Shown one piece after another: positions 49,239-59,214 of a DNA stretch of 64,000 nucleotides. Position 1 is the stretch's first letter; each line of letters opens with the position of its first letter. The notes under the pieces were generated by a model. It did no database searches. It worked only from the letters and a program-made list of their open reading frames with translations, and was not told where the DNA came from. This DNA comes from CADEEL01 sp050246475. Its GTDB lineage: Bacteria > Pseudomonadota > Alphaproteobacteria > Caulobacterales > Aquidulcibacteraceae. Made by a program: the position numbers and the translations under genes. Location: the NCBI GenBank assembly GCA_050246475.1, contig JBFWVZ010000003.1:310001-374000 (forward strand), read 5' to 3'.

Positions 49239-50153
49239 ATGGCGGATCATGTCCTCGGGCCGGAGACAGCGCTCATTCTGGTGCTAAACCGGAAATATCT
49301 GACGCCCGCGAAAGTTCTTCTCTACTCGCTCTCCCATCAGCGGACGCTGCAAGGGTGCGCGCTTGTCATCATCACTGACGATGCGCGTGTCGCCGCCGAT
49401 CCGTTTTTCACCGCATACGCGCACGAAATCGTACTCTTGAGCGCGGACGACCTCGCCCCGCTTGGCGCGATCCGCGGCGACGCGATCGATCCCGCGCTGC
49501 GCGTGTCGTTCGCACCCAAATACACGTTCCTCAAACTCTTCGCGCTCAAGCCGCGCGGCTATGCGCGCCACATTGTCCTCGATTGCGATCTCGTCTGCCT
49601 CGGCGCCGCGGACGAAGACTTGCTGGCGCGCGCCTTTCCCGCGAAGGCCGCGCTCGAAACGCGCGGCGCCGACTTTCCGCTCCCCGGCGAGATCGGCCTG
49701 ACGCTCGACGCGCTCAAAGCCAAACGCATCGTCAATGCGCGCGAAGCGCCCATCGAGTGCGCCGCGCCCGCGAAGCGCATCAATTCCGGCTTCCTCGTGC
49801 TCGAGCCGCCCATGATCGCGCAGGAGACTTTCGCGCGCGCGCTCGAGCTCGCGGCATCGGAGCCGTTCGATCAGGAACAGGCCCTCACGACGCGCTTGAT
49901 CCGGGAGGTCGCATCCTCCTTCTGCACGCTGCCCATCTGGTGCAACGCCAAGCGTCGGGTTTTTGAATCGCTCGGCGAGGACTTTTTCCAGGCCAATCGC
50001 GGGAAGATCCAATTCCTCCACTTCATCCCCGGCAAGCCTTGGAACGCCCGGCCCGAGGAGCACACCTATCTCGATCGCATCTGGCTCGATCTGCACGACG
50101 CCGCGATTCCTTGGGCGGAGGAAATCGCCAGCCTCGGCGAAAATCGCATGTGA
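49239..50153 (+). CDS. Glycosyltransferase, GT8-like
   Basis: A 304-residue GT-A-fold protein. ILVLNRKYLTPAKVLLYSLSHQ is the N-terminal nucleotide-binding strand, VLDCDLVCLGAADE carries the DxD metal motif, and RINSGFLVLEP matches the GT8 (glycogenin/galactosyltransferase) NSG motif. HFIPGKPWNA near the C-terminus holds the HxxGxxKPW-type motif of GT8. The sugar donor and acceptor are unknown. The ATG at 49239 is chosen over a GTG at 49221; neither has a strong ribosome site. Confidence 0.8.
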   Translation: MADHVLGPETALILVLNRKYLTPAKVLLYSLSHQRTLQGCALVIITDDARVAADPFFTAYAHEIVLLSADDLAPLGAIRGDAIDPALRVSFAPKYTFLKLFALKPRGYARHIVLDCDLVCLGAADEDLLARAFPAKAALETRGADFPLPGEIGLTLDALKAKRIVNAREAPIECAAPAKRINSGFLVLEPPMIAQETFARALELAASEPFDQEQALTTRLIREVASSFCTLPIWCNAKRRVFESLGEDFFQANRGKIQFLHFIPGKPWNARPEEHTYLDRIWLDLHDAAIPWAEEIASLGENRM

Positions 50154-50208
50154 TCGGCGGCTGCGGCGATTGCTGGACAGCGGAAATGTTCTTAGGTTCC
50201 GCGCCCGC

Positions 50209-50281
50209 GCCGCCTTAGCTCAGCTGGTAGAGCATCTGATTTGTAATCAGGGGGTCGGGGGTTCGAGTCCCTCAGGCGGCA
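50209..50281 (+). tRNA. tRNA-Thr (TGT)
   Basis: A 73-nt cloverleaf: acceptor GCCGCCT/AGGCGGC, D-arm GCTCAGCTGGTAGAGC, anticodon loop ATTTGTAAT (TGT), T-arm GGGTTCGAGTCCC, discriminator A. Unlike the other two tRNA genes here, CCA is not encoded. Confidence 0.96.
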
Positions 50282-50285
50282 CGCT

Positions 50286-51719
50286 CTATCCACGCTGCGA
50301 CAGCTTGTTCAGATTCTCCTCGTGATCCTTGCGCTCGAGGCGGTAGGTCGAGACGACGGCGATCATTGCCATCCAGAGCGCCAGGATCGCGGGGACGTAA
50401 TAGGCGCCCAGGCGGAAGATCGCCTCCTCACTCACTTCGGAAGGCGCCGCGCCCGCGGGGAATTGAGCGAGCGCCAGCACGAAGCCCGCGGTCAACACGC
50501 CGACGCCTTGCACCATCTTTCGCGTGAACGTCGCCGCTGAGAAGAACACGCCTTCCGAACGCCGGCCGGTGCGAACCTCGGCGAGCTCCACGAGATCGGC
50601 GATCATCGAGGTGAAGAGTATCTGGTAGCAGACGATGAGGCCGACATCGATCGTGCCGGCGATGAAGACGAACCAGAACACGAAATCCGGATCGTCCGGC
50701 AACAGCCCGAAGAGCCTGAGCGCGATCGGCAACGGCGAACCGATGAATGCAATAAGCCCGACAATGATCGCCCCGCGTTTCTTGCCGATCGTGCGCGTCA
50801 CCACCGGCGCCATCGCCGCGCCGATGATCGCCGAGATGAAAACGCCGAGCGTGATGACGCCGACCTGCTGCGCGCTGAATTGCCAGAAATAGCTCAGGAT
50901 ATAGAAGGCCAGCGACGCCGAGAGCCCCGCCGCGATCGCGCCGAAAATAGCGGCTACGAAGATCGACGCGAACGAGCGGTTGGCCAGCGTCTCGGCAAGC
51001 TCTTTGAATATCTTGCCCAGCGTCAGATGGCGCTTCGGCGGCGCCGGCTTCAACTGCGCGATGCGCGCGTGCGTGCCAAGCGCTGAGACCAGGATCGCGG
51101 TCAAAATGAGCCCCGACGCGATGAGGCCATAGACCTGGTAAGCGTCTCTGTTGAATTGGCCGTTCGGGATCGCCGCGGTCGCGAACGCCGGAAAGAGCGC
51201 CATGAACATGAGAACCGACATCGAATTGCCGCCGGTCCACGCAAAGTAGAAGCGATAAGAGAAAAGCGCGCTGCGCTGATCGTAGTCCTGCGAAAGCTCC
51301 GCAGCGAGCGCCGTGCTCGGCGTTTCATAGAAGGTGATGAACGTGCGGATGGCGACGGCGAGAATGAGCACGTACCAGAAGAGCGCCGCGTCGCTCCAAC
51401 CTTCCGGCGGCGCCCACAGCAGGAAATAGCTCGCCGTCACCGGAAGCGCGGAGGCGTACATGAAGGGATGCCGCCGTCCCCAGCGCGAATGCAAATTGTC
51501 CGACCAATAGCCGACGATGGGATCGCTCAGCGCATCGAACACGAGCGCGGTCGTGATCGCGAGCCCCACGAGGCGCGCGTCCACACCCATGACCTGGCTG
51601 TAAAAGAGCAGCAGAAAGAAGCTGAGGCCGTTGTCCTGAACCCCGTAGGCGACCGCGCCGAACCCGTAGGCGAGCTTCGTTCCAAAGCTCGGCGCCGGAG
51701 CGCCGGTTGCATCGCTCAT
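50286..51719 (-). CDS. MFS transporter, GPH (glycoside-pentoside-hexuronide:cation symporter) family
   Basis: A 477-residue, 12-helix transporter of the MelB-like GPH group: FGTKLAYGFGAVAYGVQDNGLSFFLLLFYSQ at the N-terminus, DALSDPIVGYWSDNLHSRWGRRHPFMY (the GPH loop 2-3 motif) and EVRTGRRSEGVFFSAATFTRKM. It probably imports sugars or glycosides with H+ or Na+. GGAGAGAAA lies upstream. It is divergent from a sodium:solute symporter gene. Confidence 0.92.
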   Translation of the reverse strand: MSDATGAPAPSFGTKLAYGFGAVAYGVQDNGLSFFLLLFYSQVMGVDARLVGLAITTALVFDALSDPIVGYWSDNLHSRWGRRHPFMYASALPVTASYFLLWAPPEGWSDAALFWYVLILAVAIRTFITFYETPSTALAAELSQDYDQRSALFSYRFYFAWTGGNSMSVLMFMALFPAFATAAIPNGQFNRDAYQVYGLIASGLILTAILVSALGTHARIAQLKPAPPKRHLTLGKIFKELAETLANRSFASIFVAAIFGAIAAGLSASLAFYILSYFWQFSAQQVGVITLGVFISAIIGAAMAPVVTRTIGKKRGAIIVGLIAFIGSPLPIALRLFGLLPDDPDFVFWFVFIAGTIDVGLIVCYQILFTSMIADLVELAEVRTGRRSEGVFFSAATFTRKMVQGVGVLTAGFVLALAQFPAGAAPSEVSEEAIFRLGAYYVPAILALWMAMIAVVSTYRLERKDHEENLNKLSQRG

Positions 51720-51886
51720 CGCGTTTCTCTCCAGGGCCTGCGCCTTGGAGGAGCGGCCTTATCTTCTCCGGCGCAGCTTGGGGCTTTCCCTTGCGCGCCC
51801 GCAAGCGCCGCGCGGCGAACGGCGCCCGCGCCCTTGCTGGGCGCGGCCCCGCCCGTTAGGGAGCGCGGCGCCTTGGGAGACGCCGC

Positions 51887-53362
51887 ATGCAGCTCGACCC
51901 CGGCCTCATGGCCTTTCTCATCGTCGCCTATGTCGCGCTGCAGATCGGCATCGGCTTGTGGGTGAGCCGGCGGGTCAAAACGGATGCGGACTATTTCGTA
52001 GCCGGCCGCAGACTGGGTTTTCTCACCGTTTCGCTCTCCGTCTTCGCCACCTGGTTCGGCGCGGAGACCATCCTCTCTTCGTCCGCCGAGATCGCAGGCG
52101 GCGGCTTGGCGGGAGGGCGCGCCGAGCCGTTCGGCTACGCGATCTGCCTGGTCGCGATGGCGCTCCTCATCGCCGGCGCTTTCCGCGCCAAGGGCTACCT
52201 CACGCTCGCCGATTTCTTCCGGGACCGCTTCGGGCGCATCGCGGAACTGGCGTGCGTGTGGCTCACCATCCCGATCTCGATCATATGGGCGGCGGCGCAG
52301 CTCATCGCGTTGTCCGTGCTGATGCGGGCCGCGCTCGGCGTGCCCGAGCAGGCCACGCTCGTCGCCGCCACGTTCCTGGTGATGGGCTACACCGCCTTCG
52401 GCGGTCTGCTCGGCGATGTCGCGACCGATGTCGTGCAATCGATCGTCCTCATTGTCGGCCTGATCCTCGCGCTGGGCGCGGTCGTCGCGCACGCCGGCGG
52501 TTGGGCGCCCTTCCTCGGCACGATCGAGCCAGCGCAGCTTTCCATAGTGAGCGAAGGCGAAACCTGGCTTGGGCGCCTCGACGTCTGGGCCGTGCCTATC
52601 CTCGGTTCGCTCGTCACGCAGGAGGCCATCGCGCGCTTCCTCGGCGCGAAGAGCGCGCGCGTGGCGCAAGCTGCGTGCTTTGGAGCGGCCGGGCTCTATC
52701 TGGCGATCGGCCTCGTGCCCGTGCTGCTTGGCCTCGGCGGCGTGCACATCGTCACCGAAGAGGGGGACGCGTTCCTGCCCGCGCTCATTCGCGAGACGAC
52801 GCATCCGGTGATCTTCATCCTTTTCTCGGGCGCGCTGCTCTCGGCGATCCTCTCGACGGCGGATTCCAACATCCTGTCCGTCTCCTCGCTCACCTCGGTC
52901 AATCTGCTCTCGCGGTTTCATGCGCGGGCGACGGAAAGCACAAAGCTCTTCGTGGCGCGCGGCACGACCGTCGCAGCCAGCGTGCTCGCCTATCTGATCG
53001 CGGCGGGCGGCGCCAGCATCCGCGATTTGATCACGCTCACCTCCGTGCTGGGACAGGCCGGGCTGCTCGTCGCCGTGCTCTTCGGCTTGCGCAGCACGTT
53101 CGGCGGCGAGCGCGCGGCGCTCGCCGCGGTGATTGCGTGCGCCGTCGCAAATGTCTGGACGCTCGCGATCTGGCCGATGCAGCAAATGGCGGCGGAGGGC
53201 ACGTCCTTCGGCGAAGCGTTCGGCCTGCTGCTCGCGGGCGAAGCGCCCGCGCTCGACGGCTCTTTCCTGCTCTCCGTTCTCGTCGCGATCGTCGCATACG
53301 TCGCGGTGGGCGCGTGGGAGCGGCGCATCCGCGCCGCGCCGCCGGCTCAACAGGAGACTTAG
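51887..53362 (+). CDS. Sodium:solute symporter family protein
   Basis: A 491-residue SSS-family transporter with about 13 helices: LIVAYVALQIGIGLWVSRRVKTDADYFVAGRRLG, ATWFGAETILSSSAEIAGGG, LADFFRDRFGRIAELACVWLT, and the Na+-site helix LLSAILSTADSNILSVSSLTSVNLL. The substrate is unknown; the divergent GPH gene hints at sugar or polyol uptake. GGGAGACGCC precedes the ATG. A DUF2785 lipoprotein gene begins only 1 nt after its stop codon. Confidence 0.92.
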   Translation: MQLDPGLMAFLIVAYVALQIGIGLWVSRRVKTDADYFVAGRRLGFLTVSLSVFATWFGAETILSSSAEIAGGGLAGGRAEPFGYAICLVAMALLIAGAFRAKGYLTLADFFRDRFGRIAELACVWLTIPISIIWAAAQLIALSVLMRAALGVPEQATLVAATFLVMGYTAFGGLLGDVATDVVQSIVLIVGLILALGAVVAHAGGWAPFLGTIEPAQLSIVSEGETWLGRLDVWAVPILGSLVTQEAIARFLGAKSARVAQAACFGAAGLYLAIGLVPVLLGLGGVHIVTEEGDAFLPALIRETTHPVIFILFSGALLSAILSTADSNILSVSSLTSVNLLSRFHARATESTKLFVARGTTVAASVLAYLIAAGGASIRDLITLTSVLGQAGLLVAVLFGLRSTFGGERAALAAVIACAVANVWTLAIWPMQQMAAEGTSFGEAFGLLLAGEAPALDGSFLLSVLVAIVAYVAVGAWERRIRAAPPAQQET

Positions 53363-53363
53363 C

Positions 53364-54266
53364 ATGCGCGCGCTTCTTTTGCTGGTCTTAGCCGCCGCGT
53401 TGAGCGCGTGCGCGCACGCCGCCGCGGCGCCTGCGCCCTGCCCGCCGCCGGGCTGGACGCGCGAGGAGCTGGACGGCCTGCGCGCCGCCGAGTTCGAAAT
53501 CGCCGGCGCCGACGAACGCAACACGTTCGCGCGCGCTGTCGCTGAATGCCTCGCATCGCCCGATCCGCACTTGCGGGACCGCATCGCGTTCGAGGCGCTC
53601 ACGCACATGCTGCGCGCACGCCAACTCACCAACGAAACGATGACGGCGCTCTATGAGCGGCTCTTGCCGGATCTCACCGCGCAGGAAGGCGAGGGCTTCC
53701 GCCGCCCATTCGCGGCGCTCGCGCTCTCCGAGGTCGCGCGCGCGGATCGGATCGAACCCTTCCTCACGCAAGAACAACGCAACCGCTTGGCGGCGGCCGC
53801 CGCATCCTATCTCGCCGGCGTCAGCGATTATCGCGGCTTCGATGAGCAGGAAGGCTGGCGCCACGGCGTCGCCCACGGCGCCGATCTCATTGTGCAAATC
53901 GGCCTCAATGAACGCGTCGATCGCGCGCAGCTTGAAGCGCTGTTGGCCGCGGTCGAGGCGCAGATCACGCCCGCAGGCCGCTTCTACACCTATGGCGAAC
54001 CCGAGCGCCTCGCCCGCGCCGTGCTGATGATCGCGCGCCGGAACATCTTCACCGAAGCGGAATGGAGCGCATTCTTCGCGCGCGTCACGGCCCCCGCGCC
54101 GCTCGCGTCCTGGGAGGACGCGTTCAATTCCCAGGCCGGCCTCGCCAAGCGGCACAACACAATGGCGTTCCTCGCGTCGGTCTATCTCAATGCGCGCATT
54201 TCCGGCGACGCATCGCTCGCGGCGCTCCTGCCGGGCGCGGAGGCGGGGCTGCGCGGCCTCCCCTAA
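53364..54266 (+). CDS. DUF2785 domain-containing lipoprotein
   Basis: A 300-residue lipoprotein (signal MRALLLLVLAAALSAC, Cys 16). The all-helical mature part has repeats of the DUF2785 type: FRRPFAALALSEVARADRIEPFLTQEQRNRLA and DEQEGWRHGVAHGADLIVQIG, the most diagnostic segment. Function unknown. A good CAGGAGA site lies upstream, inside the symporter gene end, so the two are co-transcribed. Confidence 0.85.
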   Translation: MRALLLLVLAAALSACAHAAAAPAPCPPPGWTREELDGLRAAEFEIAGADERNTFARAVAECLASPDPHLRDRIAFEALTHMLRARQLTNETMTALYERLLPDLTAQEGEGFRRPFAALALSEVARADRIEPFLTQEQRNRLAAAAASYLAGVSDYRGFDEQEGWRHGVAHGADLIVQIGLNERVDRAQLEALLAAVEAQITPAGRFYTYGEPERLARAVLMIARRNIFTEAEWSAFFARVTAPAPLASWEDAFNSQAGLAKRHNTMAFLASVYLNARISGDASLAALLPGAEAGLRGLP

Positions 54267-54364
54267 GCCATAAGAAATTTGCGGGTCGCTGCGCCGCGCC
54301 CGCGCGCGCTTGCGCGGCGGCTGCTTTCGCTCAATTCTCGCGCCCCTCAGATTGGAGCTTCCGC

Positions 54365-54850
54365 ATGCGCCTCGCCGCCGCCCTCGCCTTTGGCCTTCTA
54401 CTCTCCGCATGCGGACAGCAGCCCGCGGAGAAGAGCGCCGATGCGCCTGCCGCCGACGCGGCCCCCGCCGCGGCTGCGGCGCTCACACCGCAAGAAATCG
54501 CCAACGCGCTCGTGGCTCTGCCCGAACCTTACAACACAGGCGACTACGAAGCGGGCCGGCGCGTCTTCGCGCAATGCCGCTCCTGCCACACCATCACCGC
54601 CGACAACGCCAACCGCATCGGCCCGCACTTGCATGGTCTCTGGGGCCGCGCCAGCGGCCATGTCGAAGACTTCCGCTACTCCGACGCGATGCGCAACGCC
54701 GCCCTCACCTGGGACGGCCCGACGCTTGATCGCTATCTGACCAATCCGCGCGAAACCGTTCCCGGCACGACGATGGTGTTTCCCGGCGTGCGCGATGAAA
54801 CGCAGCGGCGCAATCTCATCGCCTACCTCGCCGTTGAATCGCAGCGCTGA
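54365..54850 (+). CDS. Lipoprotein c-type cytochrome
   Basis: A 161-residue monoheme class I cytochrome c on a lipoprotein signal (MRLAAALAFGLLLSAC, Cys 16) with a Pro/Ala-rich linker. Heme site CRSCH at residues ~71-75 and axial Met in GTTMVFPG near 137. GPHLHGLWGRASG and FRYSDAMRNA are typical of the cytochrome c550/c2-type. It would carry electrons in the periplasm, tethered to the membrane. Confidence 0.93.
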   Translation: MRLAAALAFGLLLSACGQQPAEKSADAPAADAAPAAAAALTPQEIANALVALPEPYNTGDYEAGRRVFAQCRSCHTITADNANRIGPHLHGLWGRASGHVEDFRYSDAMRNAALTWDGPTLDRYLTNPRETVPGTTMVFPGVRDETQRRNLIAYLAVESQR

Positions 54851-57800
54851 TTATTCCGCCGGCGTGGCGCGCGTGCGCGCCTCCTGCTCGTTGAACGCAT
54901 CGATGCGCCGGCCGGTCTCCTCTGGAGAGCGCGTGAAGCGTGCAAGCAGATCGTAGAACGCCGGCACGACGAAGAGCGTCAGCATCGTCGCGACCATGAG
55001 GCCGAAGAAGATGACGACGCCGATCGTCATCCGGCTCTCCGCGCCCGCCCCATGCCCCAGGATCAGCGGCACGGCGCCGACGCACGTTGCGATCGACGTC
55101 ATGAGCACCGGGCGCACGCGCAGATCGGAAGCTTCGAGGATCGCTTCACGGATCGAGCGGCCTTCGTCGCGCAATTGATTGGCGAACTCGACGATCAGGA
55201 TGCCGTTCTTCGCCGCCAGCGCGATGAGGATGATGAGCCCGATCTGGCTGTAGATGTTGAGCGTCTCGCCAAAGAGGAAGAGCCCGAAGAGCCCTCCCGC
55301 CACCGCGAGCGGCACCGTGAGCATGATGACGAGCGGATGCACGAAACTCTCGAACTGCGCGGCAAGCACCAGAAACACGACGACGAGCGCGAAGGCGAAC
55401 GCAAAGCCAATCGCGCCGGAAGCCTGCTGGAACTGGCGCGCCTGGCCCGTATAGTCGATGGAGATGTTGCGGTTTCCGATCTCCTCGCGCGCCATGCGCT
55501 CGAGATCGGCGATAGCGTCGCCAAGCACAAAGCCCGGCGCCAGCGAAACGGAGATTGTCACCTGCGCTTGCCGGTTCAGCCTGCGGCGCTCGGCCGAATC
55601 CCCCATCGTCTCGTAAGAAACGACAGTCGAAAGCGGCACGAGTTCGCCCGTGCGCTCCGAACGCACATAGCGGTTCGCCAGATCCGCGATGTTCTCGCGT
55701 TCGGACCGTTCGGCTTGGAGATAGACGTAATATTCCTCGCCGCGATCGCTGATCGTGTTAACGCGCCGCGCGCCCATGGTCGCTTCAAGCGTTCTGCCGA
55801 TTGATTGCACCGAAAGCCCGAGCGCGGCGGCGCGCTCGCGATCGATGTTCACGGTCACGCGCGGCGAATTGGGCTCGTAATTCGTGCGCGGGCGCATGAA
55901 GTTCGGGTTCTGGCGCGCGCGCTCGACAACGCGCTCCGCCACGGCTGCGATCTCCGGATAGTCCGAGCCGAGCAACGCGATGGATGCGCCCTCGCCGCCG
56001 CCGCCCTGGAAGGGATTCTGCGGCGCGACGCGAATGACGGCGCCGGGAATCTCACCCAGGCGCCGGTTCAGCTCGCCGGCGATCTCCTCGGCGCTGCGGT
56101 GGCGCTCTTCCCAATTCGTCAGGAAGACGCGCGCGAAGCCGGATGAAAAGCGATTGGTGCCTTGATCGCCAAACCCGGGGAGAACGACGAACGATGTGCG
56201 CACTTCGCCGGCTTCCCGATACTCCGCGAGAATCGCCTCGACGCGCCGCATCACGCGGCTTGTGTATTCGTAGCCCGAACCCTCAGGCGCCTGCACGCTG
56301 ATGACGAGGTTGCCGCGATCCTCCTGCGGCGTCAGCTCGGACGAAAGCTGCGTGAAGATGAAATACCCGCCAAGCAGCACCGCGCCGAACAGCGCGAACA
56401 CCAGCGGCTTCATGCCTAAAGCGGCCTCAAGAGACGTACGGTAAGAATTCTTCACGCCGTTGATGACGCGCTCGACGATGCGGTGGAGCCTCGTGTCCTG
56501 CGCGGCGGGACGCAGGATGAGCGAGCACATCATCGGCGTGAGCGAAAGCGCGGCGAACGCCGAGATGACGACGACGCCCGCAACCATCACCGCGAGTTCG
56601 ACGAAGAGCCGGCCCACATACCCCCCGACGAAGAGGAGGGGCAGAAAGACCGCGACCAGCACGAGCGTCGTCGCGACGACCGCGAAGAAGACTTGCCGCG
56701 TGCCTCGCTGCGCCGCGACGAGCGGGGGCTCCCCGAGCGTGTCGATCCTTCGCTGCACGTTCTCCAGCACGACGATGGAATCGTCCACCACAAGGCCGAT
56801 CGCCAGCACAAGCGCCATGAGCGTCAGCAAATTGATGGAGAAGCCGAAGAGCGCGAGCAGCGCGAAGGCGCCGATGAGACAGACAGGTATGACGGCCGCT
56901 GGAATCGCGGCCGCGCGCGCCGATCCCAGGAAAAGAAAAATGACGAGAATGACGAGCGAACCCGCTTCCGCGAGCGTGATCCAGACGCGCTGGATCGCGC
57001 GATCTATGAACACCGTTGAATCGTAGGAGACGTTGATCGTCGTGCCTTGCGGCAGATCGCGCCGGATGCGCTCGACCTCCGCCTTCACCGCGTTGCCGAC
57101 CTCCAGTGCGTTCGAGCGCGATTGGCGCACGATGCCGATGCCGATCATGTCGGCGCCGTCGCCGCGGAACATCTGGCGCGTTTCCTCCGGCGCCATTTCG
57201 ATGCGGGCGATGTCGCCCAGCCGCACCACCGGCCCCAACGGATCGTTGCCGATGGGCAGGCGCGCGAACTCCTCCGGCGTTTGGAACGCGCGCGCCACGC
57301 GCACTTGATAGTCACGCTCCTGGCTTTCGACGTAGCCGGCCGGCAGCTCCACATTCTGGGAGCGCAGCGCGCTTTCGACGTCATCGACCGTCAGATTGCG
57401 CGCCGCCATCGCATTCGTGTCGAGCCAGATGCGCAACGCGGCGCGCGGCCCTCCCACGCGAATGTTCGCCACGCCGTCGATCACGCCCAGCCGATCGACC
57501 AGATAACGCTCCGCCCAATCGGTCAGCGCCACGCGGTCCATGTTCTCGGAATGCATGACGAACCAGATGATCGGATCGGCGTCCGCATCGGCTTTCTGGA
57601 TGATCGGTTCGTCGAGATCGGCGGGCAGCTGCGAACGTGCGCGCGAGACTGCGTTGCGCACATCGTTCGCCGCGTCCTCGATGTCGCGCGAGAGTTCGAA
57701 CTCGATGGTGACGCTGCTGCGCCCGTCCCGGCTGGTGGAGCTGATGAGATCGACGCCCTCGATGCCCGAGAGCTGATCCTCGATGATGCGCGTGACCTGC

Positions 57801-57982
57801 GTTTCGACGACTTGCGCGGAAGCGCCGCGATAGCTCGCGCTCACCGAAACGACTGGGCGGTCCACGTCCGGCAGTTCGCGCAGCGGCAGCCGCGTGAAAG
57901 ACATCAAGCCGAACGCAATGATGATGAGCGAAAACACCGTCGCGAGGACGGGCCGGCGGACGGAGAGGTCCGACAGCGTCAC
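54851..57982 (-). CDS. Efflux RND transporter permease subunit
   Basis: A 1043-residue HAE1-type inner-membrane pump: MTLSDLSVRRPVLATVFSLIIIAFG at the start, 12 predicted helices, and the proton-relay Asp pair in AIGLVVDDSIVVLENVQRRID. The central periplasmic pore domain contains GSGYEYTSRVMRRVEAIL. The sequence is close to multidrug-type permeases of proteobacteria. Its start overlaps the adaptor gene stop by 4 nt. No outer membrane channel gene is adjacent, so it would borrow TolC, perhaps the one at the window start. Confidence 0.95.
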   Translation of the reverse strand: MTLSDLSVRRPVLATVFSLIIIAFGLMSFTRLPLRELPDVDRPVVSVSASYRGASAQVVETQVTRIIEDQLSGIEGVDLISSTSRDGRSSVTIEFELSRDIEDAANDVRNAVSRARSQLPADLDEPIIQKADADADPIIWFVMHSENMDRVALTDWAERYLVDRLGVIDGVANIRVGGPRAALRIWLDTNAMAARNLTVDDVESALRSQNVELPAGYVESQERDYQVRVARAFQTPEEFARLPIGNDPLGPVVRLGDIARIEMAPEETRQMFRGDGADMIGIGIVRQSRSNALEVGNAVKAEVERIRRDLPQGTTINVSYDSTVFIDRAIQRVWITLAEAGSLVILVIFLFLGSARAAAIPAAVIPVCLIGAFALLALFGFSINLLTLMALVLAIGLVVDDSIVVLENVQRRIDTLGEPPLVAAQRGTRQVFFAVVATTLVLVAVFLPLLFVGGYVGRLFVELAVMVAGVVVISAFAALSLTPMMCSLILRPAAQDTRLHRIVERVINGVKNSYRTSLEAALGMKPLVFALFGAVLLGGYFIFTQLSSELTPQEDRGNLVISVQAPEGSGYEYTSRVMRRVEAILAEYREAGEVRTSFVVLPGFGDQGTNRFSSGFARVFLTNWEERHRSAEEIAGELNRRLGEIPGAVIRVAPQNPFQGGGGEGASIALLGSDYPEIAAVAERVVERARQNPNFMRPRTNYEPNSPRVTVNIDRERAAALGLSVQSIGRTLEATMGARRVNTISDRGEEYYVYLQAERSERENIADLANRYVRSERTGELVPLSTVVSYETMGDSAERRRLNRQAQVTISVSLAPGFVLGDAIADLERMAREEIGNRNISIDYTGQARQFQQASGAIGFAFAFALVVVFLVLAAQFESFVHPLVIMLTVPLAVAGGLFGLFLFGETLNIYSQIGLIILIALAAKNGILIVEFANQLRDEGRSIREAILEASDLRVRPVLMTSIATCVGAVPLILGHGAGAESRMTIGVVIFFGLMVATMLTLFVVPAFYDLLARFTRSPEETGRRIDAFNEQEARTRATPAE

Positions 57983-59133
57983 CGGCTGGGCGCCTCGCTG
58001 CGGCCGCGGATCGCCGCGGGCCGCGCCGGCCCGGCGATGCGGACGGGTTGATCCGGCCGCACGCGCGTGACGCCCTCGGTGACGATCTGCGCCCCTTCCC
58101 GAAGGCCGGATAGAACCTCCGCCCAGCCGCCGGTGCGTTGGCCTGTCTCGATGCGGGTCCGGATCGCTGTGGGCCTGCCTTCGCGCGCGCCGACAGTGAA
58201 GACGTAAGCCTGATCGCCTTCCTCGATGATCGCCGTCTCCGGCACGGCGAGCGCCTCGCGCGGATTGGAGCGCACCTCCACCGTCATCAGCATGCCTGAG
58301 CGCAAGCGTTCATCCGTGTTCGGCAGGATCGCGCGCACGCGCACTGTGCGTGTTCCCGCCGCGACCCGCGTATCCACTTGTGCGATGGCGCCCGTAAATT
58401 CTTCGCCGGGGAAGGCCGCCGTGCGCGCAATGATCGCCACACCAGGCGCAACGCGCGTCAGCTGCGATTCCGATACGTCGAAATCGAGTTTGATCTCCGA
58501 GATGTCGTCGAGCGTGCCGAGCTGCGTGCCCGGCGTGACATACTGGCCGGGGCTCGCGGTGCGCAGGCCGACCACGCCGGCGAACGGCGCGCGTATCGTG
58601 CGGTCCGCGATGCGCGATTGGCCAGCTTGCAGGCGCGCGTTCGCCGCGTCGTAAGCCGCCTGCGCGTTGTCCAAGCTCGCCTGGGAGGCAAACCCCCGCT
58701 GATGCAATTCCTGAAAGCGGGTCAGCTCGCGCTGAGCCGCGTCGCGCTGCGCGCGCGCTTCGGAGAGATCGGCCTGTTGCTCCGTTGAGCGCATCTCCAC
58801 GAGCACCTGGCCCGCGCGCACGCGATCGCCGCTCTCGAAGCGGATGGCCCGGATCGTGTTTGGGTATTGCGGCGTGATGACTACGCTCTCGCGCGCTTGC
58901 GCGGTCCCGATCGCCTGGATCGCGTCGGAGAAAGTGCGCCGCGCGACGCGCGCGGCCTGAACCTCCGGCGCCTCGCCGCCCGGCCCGCCCATCTTGGCGC
59001 CGGCGGGGGCATTGGCAGCCGCCATCTCGGAGACCCCGTCGAACAGCGTCCGGCCCACAACGACCGCCGCCATCAGCGCAAGCGCGCCGACGACGACGGC
59101 GGCAAAGCCGTATCGCCTGAAGGGGTTCTCCAT
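57979..59133 (-). CDS. Efflux RND transporter periplasmic adaptor subunit (HlyD/MFP)
   Basis: A 384-residue membrane-fusion protein linking pump and channel. N-terminal membrane anchor (YGFAAVVVGALALMAAVVVG), a lipoyl-like region split by a coiled-coil hairpin (QADLSEARAQRDAAQRELTRFQELH, FASQASLDNAQAAYDAANARLQ), and beta-barrel domains (IKLDFDVSESQLTRVAPG). AAGGA precedes the start at 59133; an open frame runs 16 codons farther upstream. It is followed by the permease gene with a 4-nt overlap. Confidence 0.94.
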   Translation of the reverse strand: MENPFRRYGFAAVVVGALALMAAVVVGRTLFDGVSEMAAANAPAGAKMGGPGGEAPEVQAARVARRTFSDAIQAIGTAQARESVVITPQYPNTIRAIRFESGDRVRAGQVLVEMRSTEQQADLSEARAQRDAAQRELTRFQELHQRGFASQASLDNAQAAYDAANARLQAGQSRIADRTIRAPFAGVVGLRTASPGQYVTPGTQLGTLDDISEIKLDFDVSESQLTRVAPGVAIIARTAAFPGEEFTGAIAQVDTRVAAGTRTVRVRAILPNTDERLRSGMLMTVEVRSNPREALAVPETAIIEEGDQAYVFTVGAREGRPTAIRTRIETGQRTGGWAEVLSGLREGAQIVTEGVTRVRPDQPVRIAGPARPAAIRGRSEAPSR

Positions 59134-59214
59134 GAAATAGTCCTTACACTTTCCGGCTTGCGGATATGTGACCAAGCGCAAAGGCTGTCCATAGAGCCTC
59201 TGCGAACGGCATGT

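Noticed and set aside
50209..50281. tRNA-Thr as an integration (att) site
   Set aside because: No integrase nearby and no direct repeat of the tRNA 3' end seen in the adjoining sequence.
51716..53632. A 638-codon open frame on the minus strand
   Set aside because: Antisense to the sodium:solute symporter and DUF2785 genes; composition is non-protein-like (Arg/Asp/Glu repeats).
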